A stretch of DNA of 64,000 nucleotides from Cheiracanthium punctorium (GCA_038373885.1 JAWZYV010012393.1:119905-183904); one strand, 5' to 3'. Positions 10,891-23,227 are shown, counted from the stretch's first letter. Numbers and translations: made by a program. Notes: generated from the letters alone by a model not told the origin.

Positions 10891-12692
10891 ACTTCCTTGT
10901 ACGTAGTATAAGGAAGTAATCCGAAAATTTTGGGGGCCAAATTTCGACAAAAAATCCGATTTTGACTACCTCTAAATTAAATTTTAAGAATTTTTTCGAT
11001 GCATCTCATCGTAGGCTAGCATGCACGATCATATTAACGCGTCTGCAACTCATTTTGACCAGCGGCGAGTTTATTGTGGTCAGTTTTTCCATGCCGTCTG
11101 TACGTACGTACGTACGTACGTATGTATGTAACTCGCATATCTCAAAAACTATTGGTCGTAGAATGTTGAGATTTGATATTTAGGATTGTTCTATGATCTA
11201 GTTGTGCACCTCCCCTTTTGGTCGCAATCGAATGAATAGTTTATGTACAGGACCGCCCAAAAGATTCGAAATACATTTACGCTCAATGGGCCGAAATTCA
11301 TTAAACTCGCATATCTCAAAAACTATTAGGCGTAGAATGTTGAAACTTTATATTTAGGATTGTTGTAACATCTAGTTGTGCACCTCCCCTTTCGGTTCCA
11401 TTCGACTGGATAGTTTATCTACAGAACCGCCTAAAAGATTCGAAATACATTACGCTCTATGGGCCGAAATTCATCAAAGCGTTTTTTAGAGGTATTGGGC
11501 TATTTCAAACGACTCAGAAGTGATATATGCTGTAAAGAGTTAGAAAATGAATTTCTCCATTAAAAAAGGTGTCTTTATCATTTACAGTTCTGCTACAGGA
11601 ACACTTTAAAGATTTCCAATACATTACGGTCAATGGCAATTTTAGGAGATTCATCCATTTCAAGCACAATACCGTCCTACCACATGAGTTAGGTAATGGT
11701 CCGACCACGGTCACGTGCCTCCCTCAAGAACTATGCCAAAAGTCGCCAAGCTTGGCGACTTTTTGTGTACGTGTGTGCATATTTAACTCTCAAATCTCAA
11801 AAACTATTATGAAATTTCATATATAAGATTGTTGTAATATCTAGTTGTGCATCTCGATTTTTGGTTAAAATCTACTGGAGAGTTTATTTACAAGACCACC
11901 GAAAAGAATTTCAGTACTTTAATGTCTATGGACATCTTTAATATAATACAATTGTAGACAGTCATTGTTTGATACATGCCCAAAATCTCGCCGTCTGTCC
12001 TCGACCTTGGCGAGTTTTGCCGAAATGTCGCCAAATTTGGCGATAGTCAGTCATTTGGTCCATGCCCAAAGTATCGCCATTTGCCATCGTTCTTGGCGAG
12101 TTTTGGCGAAATATCGCCAAATTTGGCGATAATCTGTCATTGTTGGTCCATGCTTAATATCTCGCCAAATGTCGTCGACATTGACGAGTTTCCCCGAAAT
12201 ATCGCCAAATTTGGCGCCAAAAATTATTTCGTATTTTGTATAACTCTAAAACTTTAACCCGTAGAATTTTGAACTTTTGTATTTAGAACTATATTATAAT
12301 ATCTAAGGGTTTTCAATATCTTGTTTGACAGCAATCGACTGGGAATTTATTTACAGGGTGAGCCAAATGACTTTAAATACATTAAGGTGTATGGATGCAT
12401 TCAATTCATTGAAAGTCGGTGGTCAATGACTACTTTGGCTATCCCCAAAATCTCGCAAACTATCTCAAGTTTGTCGGCTTTTGGTGAAATATCGCCCAAT
12501 AAAGTGTCTGAAGGAAATCTTTCAAATTGAACTCAGCTTGGCGATATCGAAATATTTGGCTAGAAATCGCTAAACCTTACTATTATTGATATTTTATATC
12601 TTTCAAACAAATAAGTTTAGAGGAAGTGCGTAAAAAACATTTTTGATTTAATAGACGTGCAAGGAAGTCATGTGTTGGACACATCAGATTTT
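10891..12692 (+). repeat. Composite foldback-like repeat, copy 3
   Basis: It has the same ACTTCCTTGTACGTAG head, (TACG)n at about 11100-11125, unique middle and CATGTGTTGGACACATC tail as copy 2, but with only about two of the 173-bp units. It is separated from copy 2 by about 40 bp of unrelated AT-rich sequence. It has no coding capacity. Confidence 0.8.
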
Positions 12693-13029
12693 TATTATTA
12701 TTAAAGTGACCATTTTTTCTGAACCTAAAATCAGGACATTCCTAAACCAGTGTCGAGAGGGATAAAAATCAATCCCGACCCCCCCCCCTCCCCCAATAAT
12801 AATTATGTTATCAAAGATTATATTCTTGCTAAACTCCAAGCACGCTTTAATTCAACCTAATACTTCAAATTTTGATGCAAAACAATAAACTAAACGCAGC
12901 TTGCTCTTGGCTTGTAATTCAAGGTCAGAAGACACGTTACTAATTTAATACATCTACGAAACATTAACTGCTACACTTTTACGTTGAGTCGTAAAACGTA
13001 ATGTCATTAAATTCTCATAAAATAACCTC
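12693..13029. other. Unassigned non-coding stretch
   Basis: AT-rich, with a C-run near 12780. Nothing recognisable. Confidence 0.4.
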
Positions 13030-13644
13030 TAATTATTCAGGGCTATAGAATCACAAGGGCTGGGTCAATCGCCTGTGAGAAGTGAAAACAGGGGGGATAA
13101 CTGATGACGTAGTATGGTTCCCGCTTGCTAGGGAGAAGTCGAGGCGATAATGTTTTCTCAATGACTTTTATTAGATTTTTCTCACTTAAAATGTTATCTA
13201 TGACATTTAAGATTTAGTGTGATATATTTTTAGGAAAAATCAAAACAGTTGCTTCTGTGATTAGTAATATATAATATACATAGGCTCTCAAAAATATATT
13301 CAAGTAGAAGTCAGAATTTGTTTTTGAGATAAAGTAATGAATATAGGATTGTTTTCTAAAAAAAGAAAGAAAAGAAAATAATCATTCAAAATAAAACATG
13401 ATACACCAACTTTCTTTCAATATATATATGTGTGTGTGTATTAATACCTATCAGAAAAAGATAGGCAGTTTGGCTTGAACTTAAATAAGTTTCTTGGGAG
13501 AATGTACACATAGATAATAAAACAATTTACAGTAAACTTCAAAATGTACCCGTTGTTAAGAATAGAAGCACAACCATACAAAAAATAAACATGGGGGGGA
13601 AATAGAAAATAAGATTTATCAGAAATTAAATGTTAAAAAATGAA

Positions 13645-14411
13645 CAGTAAAACCCATTTAAGAAATTCCCGCTTAAAAAGTTCTTATTTGCGGTTCACAA
13701 TTTTTTCCTATTCTTACAATGTTAAAGCAACCCGTTTAAAAAGTTCCACCTCAAACACTTTCCCGCTTAAAATGTTTTTTTTTTTCATTTATTTATTTTT
13801 ATTTATTTTATTTTTTTTCACTTCTAAGTTTACATTCAGAGCGTGCTTACATGTGACTTTCGTTTTTGTTTTGTTTTTAATTTTTTTTCCCTTTAATATT
13901 ATTGTTTGAAAAAATCAATTTTTAGGACTGAAAAACTATGGCATTGGCAAGTGAAATTCTAACATTGCATGAAATTCATGAGGTTACAGAAAATTAAGAA
14001 ATGAGCTAAACTGAATAAGAAGTTGCTGAAATTCTTAGTTTTCCGGATGCTGTAATAGGACTAGAAACTTTGCACCCTCTTATTAAAAGCGTTAACAATG
14101 ATAATGCTTTTGAAACGAAAGACCAATTGAAGATTGCCGATAAAAACACAAAAACTGAACTTTTTTTCCCCTGTAAAATCGATTGAAATAATCCTTAATA
14201 ATGCTTAAAGCGGATATTTTTTAAAAAAAGATTTAATGTAAAATAGTTAATTTTATTGTTTTACTTTATTAACTTATTTTTAAGGGTGCAAAACAATTTA
14301 TATAAGTACTTTCTATAATATTTTAATAAAGTAAAAAGATATTTCTTCAGTATTTATATTGAAAATACTTGATTTGTTTTTCATAAAATTAGTCTTAAGC
14401 GAGTTTTACTG
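13645..14411. mobile_element. Non-autonomous pogo/Tigger-type element nested in the P-like element
   Basis: The ends are inverted: CAGTAAAACCCATTTAAGA at left and the reverse complement CAGTAAAACTCGCTTAAGA at right. CAGT termini are usual for pogo/Tigger. A stretch near 14030-14150 reads weakly like a transposase C-terminus but is broken. I could not see a clean TA duplication at either flank. The interior is T-rich around 13780-13890. Confidence 0.6.
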
Positions 14412-14580
14412 TTTATAAATAACTATAAAAATTATATCTACATAAATGCTGTGTCTGCAATCATTCTTAATATAATTAGGTTGCATCTGGGAATGTAACT
14501 TCCTTTTACACTTAAAACATATTAATAATTAGAAACATTCAAATATAATAAATCACATTTTCAAATTTATTACCTGAAAC

Positions 14581-17178
14581 TTATTTCGACTTAATCCATT
14601 TTTGATTTTTTTGAAAAGCTTTTCGTGCTGACACTAGAGAAGCTGTTCTATTTAAGTGTCTTATTCTTATGAATGTTCTTATTCTTGCGAATAGCAGAAT
14701 AGCACTCTTTTGAATATGGGGAAAGTGATTTTCAAGCTCCAGTGCCATGTTTCTTAAAACACCTCTGCCTTTGCGAAAACTTTCTCCATGAGTAGAACGA
14801 AATATTCTGTCCATTTTTCTAACCGTTTCCATCCATGAAGGAGTCGGCACCGTAAGCCCTCCAGCTGATAATTTAATTATCCATTCGGCATAGGGCGGTA
14901 CATCTTTAATATTTCTAGTTATTTCCCCTAATGAACAGTCACCACGTTTTTCTCTGTGCTATGAAGCCAGCAATATAAGCAAGCGCTTCTTCTTCATTAT
15001 CCGAGAGAACGATAGAATTGTTTTCTGACTTTTCTTGTACAGAAGAGGATGAAACAAAAACATCTTCGAAATTAATTGTTTCGTCTTCCAGATCTAACGT
15101 TTCCTCATGTTCATCTGAAATATTATCTGAATCGAATGCACTCTGCAGCATTTCACTTGTCAGATAAGCATAATCTTTCTCTACCAAATCAACATGATTT
15201 GCCTTTGAAGATAAACTTGGAAGCTTGTTTGCTAAAAGCAACCTCTTCAATCTGACAATGACTTCAGATGGAGAAGGGTGATCATTAAAACGTCCGAGTC
15301 CTCTTATCTGGCTAAATAAACTCTACAGAACATCTTGTGTTAAGCGCGTAGTTAGAATGTATTTAACTCCATAAGGCTTTAACGTATCATACAGTCCCTG
15401 AAGAGAGCTTATTGATACTAGCAGTCCTTTTTGAAACGGCATCAAACTTTTTTTCCCAATTATTCGAAGTTCTGAAATTTCTTTTCTTACTTCATTCAGA
15501 ACTGATACTTGGTCGTTATAGTATCTTTTCATTCCGAAAGCAGATTTCATGGGTTTATTACTGGGTGGTTCGGGACACTTACTATTCATTATGTCAAAAA
15601 ATTTATCTATCATAAAAAAGAAATTGGAAGCCCTGTCATCACCTGTTAAATGTTTGATTGCGTTTGCTGTAGTTGCAGAAAATAAAGTTTTTGCTGGAGC
15701 TACTTTTTGCCTTTCATTGCCTTTAACTGTCAGCATTTGATGTTTTAATTTGTGACAAAGTTTTATTTTTCCTTTATCTTTTTACAAAACATTTTTAATA
15801 ATCCTTGAGTCAAGGATTTTGCCATCACCTAGAAGGAAGCCTTTGTCAAGGTAATGGTTCCTTAACAGTTAAGTAATGTGGCATATTTGCAAAAACCCAT
15901 ATTTTGGATGACTGGTTTGAGGGGCTCAAGAAAAAAGAATTTTCTTCAGAAACGTTGAGTTCTTTCCATAGTGTCTGACTACCACCTAAATCTGACACAA
16001 TAGCTGCTACTTGAATTCCAGTCGATTCAATTTTTTCTATAATGGAAAGCAAATGGCTTTTGTTCATAAGTTTATCAAAATCAAAATATACTGGTTGCTT
16101 CCATGATGCAATTAGACCTCTAACTAGAACAAACTGGACTTTTTTGAAAGGACCAAGTATTTCATCCAATTTAGAATCGTAACAAAGTCTTGAGTCAATG
16201 TGAATTTCGTCGAAACTTAGCACGCACAACTTCTCCATTTCAGTCAAATTTTCTGAATTTTTTTTCATTAGAAGTAGCACATCTTTCAAAATACCTGGTG
16301 AACATTCAAATTTTGAGCACCATCTCTTTAAGGTGATAGCACTTGGCAGTGGTACGCCAATTTTTCTCTCCAAAAGTCGTACGCTTTAGATGAGAGGGCT
16401 CTTAAAACGATGGCTTTTGATATGTCTTCAGCTGTCCAATTTGGTTTTTTATGATTTGAAATTACATCTATTTGAGTTTCGCTAAGTACATTTTTTATAT
16501 TTTCTTTCAGATTCTTTAATTTTCTATTCTCTTTATCCAGGATGCATACTTTCCTTTTTAATTTCCCAATTTCAGATGCTTTATTTTTTTATACAGAAGG
16601 GTTCTTTTTAATTTCTGTGCCATGATTTTAAATGAACGACGATTTTCATTTTTTAATATTGTTAATTTCCTTCTTGCACACTCTAACTCAATTTTTAAAC
16701 TGCTGATTTCTTTTTCCAGCGCATCACAGTTCTTACAACTGTCTTTCTTTGAACTTTCATTCAAGTTTACATCATCTTCATTTATTGTCTCTTCTGATCG
16801 TATTTTCTTAGGACTTAAATTACTTAGTCTACTGAAAGCATCTTCCAAAACTTTCCTCTTTTTTTGCCTTTCTGATCTAGGAGTTGTTTTTTCTTCCTAT
16901 TTAAAAGAAGGCAAATTAACAGTAGGAATAGCAGTATCTTTTAATATTTTTCTCATAGGCAGACCTAAAAGTCTGTTTTGTAAGTCATCAATATAATGGC
17001 TTTCTTCGAAGTGTTCGCTGCACATTCGAGCATTTTTGAGGTTAACATTGTCTTTTCTTTTACATCTGCGGACCCATTCATTTTGCAATTCCAAGTTTTG
17101 CGGAAACCGATGAAATAAAACTTTCTTTTCTTTATTACGATACGTATTACGACAAGTCGCAACAGCACAAGATGGCAT
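14581..17178 (-). pseudogene. P-element/THAP9-type transposase, degenerate
   Basis: Reading begins at the ATG at 17176-17178 with a THAP zinc-finger (C2CH: MPSCAVATC... C-EHF near residues 3-75). A coiled-coil segment follows (16558-16848). The catalytic part at 15846-16373 includes LSFDEIHI and VSDLGGSQTLWKELNV, both typical of P transposases. A C-terminal part has EALAYIAGFIA (14939-15250), and the last block is at 14581-14937. The total span, about 865 codons, is close to the roughly 900 residues of THAP9-type proteins. Damage seen: in-frame stops at 16897-16899, near 15783 and at 15323-15325, and frameshifts near 16545, 15875 and 14942. An earlier intron could explain a break, but no GT-AG pair is needed to join the pieces. 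It is not functional. Confidence 0.85.
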
Positions 17179-17451
17179 TTCTAAAAGTGCATTTAATGAT
17201 GGTAAAGTTAAGAAATTAATTATTGGTGAATCAATAATACGCAAAAAAGAAAAAAACTCTCGTCTAGTTCTCGTAAGAACTGACGCGTTGTGTAAATGCA
17301 GAAGAAAGTTCTTTTTCTCTTATCTCCCATCCGGAGGGAACCAGGTGACGTCACGAGCAACCACCGTGGGGGTGGTCAGTTGCTTCAAAGCGGCAAGCTA
17401 TCCCTCAAACGAATGACCCAGCCCTTGTAATTCTATAGCCCTGTAATTATT

Positions 17452-18370
17452 ACTAAATCTATATCGCATATATATATATATATATCCCCTACTTTTATTT
17501 CTATTTCTTCTTCATGATCCATAACTTTTGCCGGTAGTTTTACTTTAATAGATTTATTCAACCACTCGAATCTAAATTTATTTTTTTCGCTCGCATCTAC
17601 TGAGCAAGTTTTATGCTCATTGTTTAAATTAATATCCATATTTATAATGTTATCTTGGTTAACTAACAAAAGATCATCTTCACAAACTGATGAACAAAGA
17701 ACGCAATTTCCCACATGCGTTTCAGAGCGTGTGCGGTACAATACAATTCCAAACACACGACAAATAAAAGTAGCAGTAGAAGTTGTTCACATAACAGCCG
17801 TTATCAGTCATCCTGTAATTCAAGTTCGGCAATTTCCACGTGCGATTTCAACAGTAAGGCGTGACCTACTTTCAACCTACGCGATCGTCATTCGGCCGAT
17901 TGGCACAAGTTACGCCTTTCTCCATTCCGCTGCACCAATAATTTAGGGTGATAGATACGATCTGTAGGCTTAGGAACGCATCTCTGTTTATAGACTATGG
18001 GACGAACATTAATATTCTTCAAGTTCGTTTACCATGCTTTGGGACTACGCAAACGCATGATTAAACTATTCTAAATGTTAAATTTTATCTTAAATCTTAA
18101 AGTTCCCACGCTTAAAGGTGCACGTTTTATATAAAATAACAACTCTATCGCGAACTATATTTTTGTCTTGTTTGCAGCCATACATGGAATAGCCACCAGA
18201 TGGCGGGTGCAATTTTTTTTACTAAATTAAATAAATAACATTGTAAACTCAAAATGCTAGTTTTTAATTCATTTCATGTCATTAAAATAATTAATACTAT
18301 GTAAATATAGTAAAATTACACATCTTTATTTTATTTATACCGCATTTCTTTCTGCGTATCACTCCGCCGT
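17452..18370. other. Unassigned stretch, one possible short frame
   Basis: An open frame on the minus strand (17433-17756) contains a CVLCSSVC pair of cysteines and a charged tail. It runs into the P-like element terminus and has no family resemblance I can name. A (TA)n tract lies at about 17468-17486. Otherwise nothing is seen. Confidence 0.25.
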
Positions 18371-18424
18371 TTGTTTGTGTACATTCGTTTGTTGACATCC
18401 CATCGTTCTTACGCTATAATAGTA

Positions 18425-18890
18425 ACGCTCGTTGAAATGGGTGCTACTGCCGCCCCATTTTGCTGCATTCATCTTTTCGAAGATATAAATGATGATCTAA
18501 TTCTTTTATCGGACAAAAGCTTTGAAAAATTAAGACAGTGGGGGTTGTTTCTTGATGGCAAAGAAAAAGAAATATCTGAGCATTTAAACGCTTTAAAAGG
18601 TTTCAAGGACGATGAGAACTTCGGAAAATGGGCTGAAACGATGTAATTATCAATGTAATATTTATCGTAGGTGTTTGGAAAATTGTATTAATGCTCCAAG
18701 CCCACCTGAACATGGATGGATTATAAATGACTGCATTTCTGTTCAGTGGAATAATTTGCCTATTGCAGCAGATTTCTTACTGAAACACATCTCTGCATGC
18801 CTTAAAACTGCATGTATGTCAAAGAAATGTACTTGCAAGTTGAATAATTCAGCATGTTCAGAGTTTTGCTCTTATGAGAGTAACTGTTAA
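18425..18890 (+). pseudogene. Relic with CXC-like cysteine-rich tail
   Basis: One frame (18371-18646) contains LSDKSFEKLRQWGLFLDGKE. A shift near 18630 leads to CNYQCNIYRRC, then GWIINDCISVQWNNLP and a cysteine-rich tail (CLKTACMSKKCTC...CSEFC) ending at a TAA at 18888-18890. The tail resembles the CXC-like C-terminus of multicopy transposon-associated proteins of invertebrates that also carry an HEEADTR motif and a DTD nuclease-like core. Here the N-terminal zinc-binding segment is followed directly by the C-terminal segment, so the catalytic middle appears deleted. The family assignment is from recall and tentative. Whether it is expressed is unknown. Confidence 0.4.
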
Positions 18891-20181
18891 AACTCTAACA
18901 ATGAAAGATGTGTTTTAGATTGTATTGATGATTTAAGCGAATGTTCAGAATAAATTAATGTAAGTAATACTTTTTCGTATACTAATATTACTCTTTATAT
19001 CGATCAACTATATGTATCGATTTAGAGTTTGTAGTATAGCATTTTAATTGAAAAAATATGCCCTTTAAAGTGATATGTCTGCAGTCTCTGATCTTGGACG
19101 GGTTACCACCTCGCTCACTGCCAAGCTTTATCCAAACGTTCTCTTGTGGACATATATGGGAGGCTAGGGGGTCTTCTGGATACATAGACTATTTGATACA
19201 GCTGTTCTCTGTATTTTTTCATATCTATTCTTTGCTGTATTTGTTTTTTTATCTGTGCCATTAGAAATAGAAAAAAAAGTACTATTATACTTTTAGGTAT
19301 GCCCCCAGTGTAGTATTTTTATTGATTTATGACAACTTGTAGCTAGTATTGCTTATGTAGTAGTATTTTTTTATTTAAATTACTTTTTCCAATTTACATT
19401 CATATTTCTCTGACATTGATGTTCGTTATTAATGTAAATAAAACACATTTGCTGAAATTTGCTTTCTGTCCCATATTATTTGTTCCTAGAGTGTTATTGT
19501 TTTCCTGATTTGTGGGGTAAAATGAAACACTGTCAGGTCTTTACCTTCTGTCAATTTCTATGGAAAATAAATGCTATGAAGATTAATTTAAATGAAGAAA
19601 ATAGCTGGTTGAAAGTGTACATTATATATATTTTTGTAGAAGCAAAGTTGTGGGAAAAAAAAGTAGTTTTTTTTTTTTTTATGTACACACCATCTGCCTA
19701 TACTGAACTTGTGGTGGAGTACTTCCAACAAGACAGGACGAATATGATTTAATAAAGAAAAATATATAAATACAGCATATGAATTTTATAAGTAACTAAA
19801 ACATTATGTGCAACAATTATTTGAAAAAAAAAAAAACTCTACCTAGAGTGTAAAATTTATTTTTAGGTGTTTGAATTTAATTCATAGTTTAAAAATCTTT
19901 AGAAAAGTTTCTTTTTATTTTTTTAATGCAAATAAATATGAAAAATGAAGAAGTGCATGTAAAATAAAAGAAATACTAATTAAATATTCGGTATGCCGTA
20001 GAATCCCTTTGGGCAACTAGTACTAATCAAAATATTTGTCACTTAGATTCAGATATGAATCCTTAATAAATCTAGTAATATTTTTGTAAGTAAATTAAAT
20101 ATTATTAATTTTTTCAACTTCCTAAAAAAATTTATACTAGTGAAAATATAAAAATATTAATATGTATATTTCAAGATCAAT

Positions 20182-20224
<43 letters not shown>

Positions 20225-20917
20225 AAATTTTCAAAATTAAAACGTAGGACGTAGGACTTCGTAAGATGTCTGTTTACGTTCGTCTGCTCAACCGCCGGTC
20301 GAAATGTAAACAAACAGCGGAAGGTTACAATGGCCATTTATTGGTGATGAAATAAAACCGAAATGAAAATACGAACTGTATTTATTGGCATATTAATGCT
20401 TTTTTTGACATAATATGAAATAAAAAGAAGTATATTATTAGTTAGCAGCATTTAAAAAAAAAGTAATGAGATTATCGATGCGCCATCTCGTGGTGATTTC
20501 TAAGATTAGTTGCAAATAGGACAGAAATATAGTTCCAGGTATATTTGACTTTAAAACAATGTGCAAGATTAAGTGTGGGAACATTGCAATTAATAATAAA
20601 TTGCACCAAGTAGAAGGTTTTAATAACAAATTTGTGCAGTCCCAAGTTATGGCAAACGGAATTTAAATTCCATGTGTTTACTGGGCGAGCGTCCCATGGT
20701 CTATTACTGCATGGTTTACTGTGAAGGAGAAAAAATGGCGTTCGTTCGTTCAGCTCCCCCCCCCCCCCACACACACACACATTTTTCGGTCGCGATTTCT
20801 CGACGGTTTTGCATCGATCTCAGAAACAGCCTCAAAGACATTGAAAAAAGCGGATTTCCGCTTAAAAGCGGAACTCTTTCATGCCTGTAACAGTATAAGT
20901 GTGATTGATTGATATTC
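18891..20917. other. Non-coding AT-rich stretch
   Basis: No gene recognised. It holds an A-run of 35 at 20187-20221 and a C-run plus (AC)n microsatellite at about 20757-20781. Short frames near 19058-19264 and 19459-19752 have no motif and are low complexity. Confidence 0.5.
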
Positions 20918-21470
20918 ATATTGTCGCAGAATACTCTGTTAGTTTCCTGGGTTCGTCGTTCTGAAGTCCAGTTGGTGTAGAAAGTTCTAGAAAAGAGTCC
21001 CGTTGTCAGGATGAAACACAAACTTTATTGCTTCTAGAACTTCGTCGAACAATCAAGTGTACAAAATTCACAGGCACTAACGGCCAGTAGTTCGTTTATA
21101 TCAGTCCACTCAGTACCGAAGCTTTCACAAATACTGTACTTCTCACGCAAAATAAAACACTTCCACAGGCGAAACTCAGTGGAAATATACGAGGGATAAC
21201 ACTAAAAGTTCCTCAAAACTCAGTGCTGAAAGACACACAGCGCTTAAAAATCGGCTTCGAAAATCAAGCAAAAATACCGCTTCTATAGCGTCAATACAAA
21301 GCGTAAAGCAATAAACTTACACGATGAGAGCTCGATGAACACTGCCTGAAACTGAAGGAGCCCGCTGCTTTTATGGGTGTCGCAGAAGCTACAAGGAGCT
21401 TCTAGAAGAATGTATCTCTCGAAGATTCCACATAAAGAGGGAATTTTGATTACGTCATAGAGGAGAAATA

Positions 21471-22858
21471 GGCGCACCTTCGATATACCCCCTACCTTGA
21501 TTTTTGGCGATTTTTTTTGGCGCCAAGGCCGTTTTCGACGGCGCCAAAAACAAACGAGAAGTGGCCAAAAATATCGTTTCCGACGGCGCGAAAAATAAAA
21601 AAATGGCCGTGAAACCACTTCCGAAAGTGGAAAAACTATAAGAATTAGAAGAATTCCACAAAAAATTTAGGGTTAAAAATGTAAAAATGGCCGCGAAGCA
21701 ACGTTTTCAGAACTGGAAAAAACTATGAGAATTAGAAGAATTCTACAAAAAATTTAGGGTTAAGAATGTAAACAACAATAAAATCAAGAAAATTTAAGAT
21801 TTCATGAACGTAGAATTCGCGTTTTCGAACAAGAATTTAGGGCCATAAAAAAGCGTTTCCGAAAGCGCAAAAACTATTAGAAATAGAAAAATTGTAGAAA
21901 TAATTAAGGGTTAGGAATCTAAACACGAATAAATTCAAGGTAATTGATGGATGATTAAGAATTGATGGACACAGAAATCACGTTTTCTAACAAGAATTTA
22001 GGGTTAAAAATGTGAAAAAACGTACATTTCACAAATAATGGGATTTTTATGTGAGGGGGGGGGAGGGATCTGCCCCCCCCTCACATAAAAACCAAACCCC
22101 CGACGGTTTTTATGTAACAAAAACCAAACCCCAAACGGCAAGCTTTTGGGCTTGCCGTTTTTTCTTGACGAAAAATGTAGTCGGGAAAACTGGAAAAATA
22201 AGAAATCGAGCAGAGCGTTTTAAGAAAAAAGCCAAAAATTGTGAAGCCATTCGCCTGTACAAATAGTGCACAGTTACCACGATGTATAACGCGAAACAAT
22301 ATTATAGGTTAGCAAAAATATCTCAGAAAGGTAGCTCCCACTCCGAAAGGATGTCTCTCCCAAAAAATCCAAAAACTTCTCCTGGTCCACTAACAAATAG
22401 CTCAACAAAATAATATTAGCTACACCTTTCTTCCCACACGTGGGATTTTAAACCGACAACTTTAACGTTAAATTTTGTTCAAAAATACTCTGATATTTTT
22501 CAATTACATTAGCTACGGAGGTACTTAAAAAATCATAAAATCCTAACCAAAAAAAAAAAAAAAAAGTACAGTAAAATATCAAAAGATCACAGTACCTTTG
22601 CAGAAGCGCTTTCGGTCAACTTACTACCTCTCTCTAATAATGTGAAAAAAAGTTCTCACAAGCTTCCACGTCAAGAGCTATTGCATCACTGGCGCTCTCT
22701 CATTGGCCGGCCGGCTGGGGTTTCCATAAATAGCCATCCCCCAATGTCGCCAATCCAATTCGTTAGGGTTACCAAAAAATCCCTTTTATCGCCAAACTTG
22801 GCGCGAAAAAATAAATTTGGCGCCCCAAAAAAAGTAGGGGGTATATCGAAGCTTAGCC
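21471..22858. mobile_element. TIR element with 8-bp duplication inside the LTR
   Basis: The ends are GGCGCACCTTCGATATACCC and, reversed, GGCTAAGCTTCGATATACCC, so about 20 of the first 25 bases match. The flanks are a perfect 8-bp duplication GAGAAATA (21463-21470 and 22859-22866), and the uninterrupted LTR copy A has the corresponding single site. The inside is rich in GGCGCCAA and CGCCAAACTTGGCG motifs and has no intact ORF. The superfamily is uncertain. Confidence 0.8.
22044..22091. repeat. Strong hairpin
   Basis: TTTTTATGTGAGGGGGG and its complement CCCCCCTCACATAAAAA flank a short loop, giving a stem of at least 17 bp with a G/C-rich core. A second, shorter hairpin (AACGGCAAG/CTTGCCGTT) follows at about 22134-22160. 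Confidence 0.7.
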
Positions 22859-23227
22859 GAGAAATATTAGGCTATTATGCATGTTAATGCTGAAAAACTA
22901 ACTTTACAACACCATTGGGAAAAACGCGCCAAATGACCAAAATTTCGCCAAGCTTGCCGACTTTGGGCTAAACACCGCCAAATTTGGCGCCAAAAATAAG
23001 TCTCCAAAAGTGAAGTTACCGAAGGCCTAGGACCAAGATTTCTCGAGATTCCTAGAAACTACTATAGAAATCCATGGGGAAACCCAAACCTTCGTATCTC
23101 CGATTCTAGTTGACCGATTTTGATGCAACAAAAAGCAGAATTTAACTATTTGACTCGAGGAATACGAATTTTGAACTATTTTAAACCCCAGAACAGCGTG
23201 TTACCCCGAAAATTCGTAACAATATTT

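Larger units (their letters stand above)
13038..17443 (-). mobile_element. P-like DNA transposon, full length but inactive
   Basis: The 4406-bp element has terminal inverted repeats of about 34 bp with two mismatches (both ends read CAGGGCTATAGAAT, then ACAAGGGCTGGGTCA after one differing base). It is flanked by a perfect 8-bp duplication TAATTATT (13030-13037 and 17444-17451). TIRs of about 31 bp and 8-bp duplications are the P-element hallmark, and the minus strand encodes a THAP-domain transposase. The 3' part in coding sense (13038-14580) is non-coding and contains a nested pogo-type element. Confidence 0.88.
20922..23221 (-). mobile_element. Solo LTR (copy B), inverted and split by an insertion
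   Basis: This is the reverse-strand counterpart of 18-932, with the same TGTTACG start (at 23221) and GCGACA end (at 20922). It is flanked by a perfect 4-bp duplication ATAT (20918-20921 and 23222-23225). TATA (TATAAAAG), TTCTAGAA and AATAAA are conserved. A 1388-bp TIR element interrupts it at 21471-22858. Without that insert its length, about 910 bp, equals that of copy A. The internal region of the parent retrotransposon is absent. Confidence 0.8.

Noticed and set aside
6630..12530. Many open frames repeating MPKISPSVLDLGEF- or MTTSKFNFKNFF-like peptides
   Set aside because: They are translations of the palindromic composite repeats and appear mirrored on both strands.
17433..17756. Minus-strand frame with CVLCSSVC
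   Set aside because: No recognisable family, it runs into the P-like element terminus and a TA microsatellite. Kept only as a remark in the stretch note.
18230..20500. Weak inverted similarity between 18230-18400 and 20280-20460 that could make the interval a TIR element
   Set aside because: Only scattered AT-rich words and a CCGCCGTTTGTTT-like block match. No terminal motif or target duplication was found.
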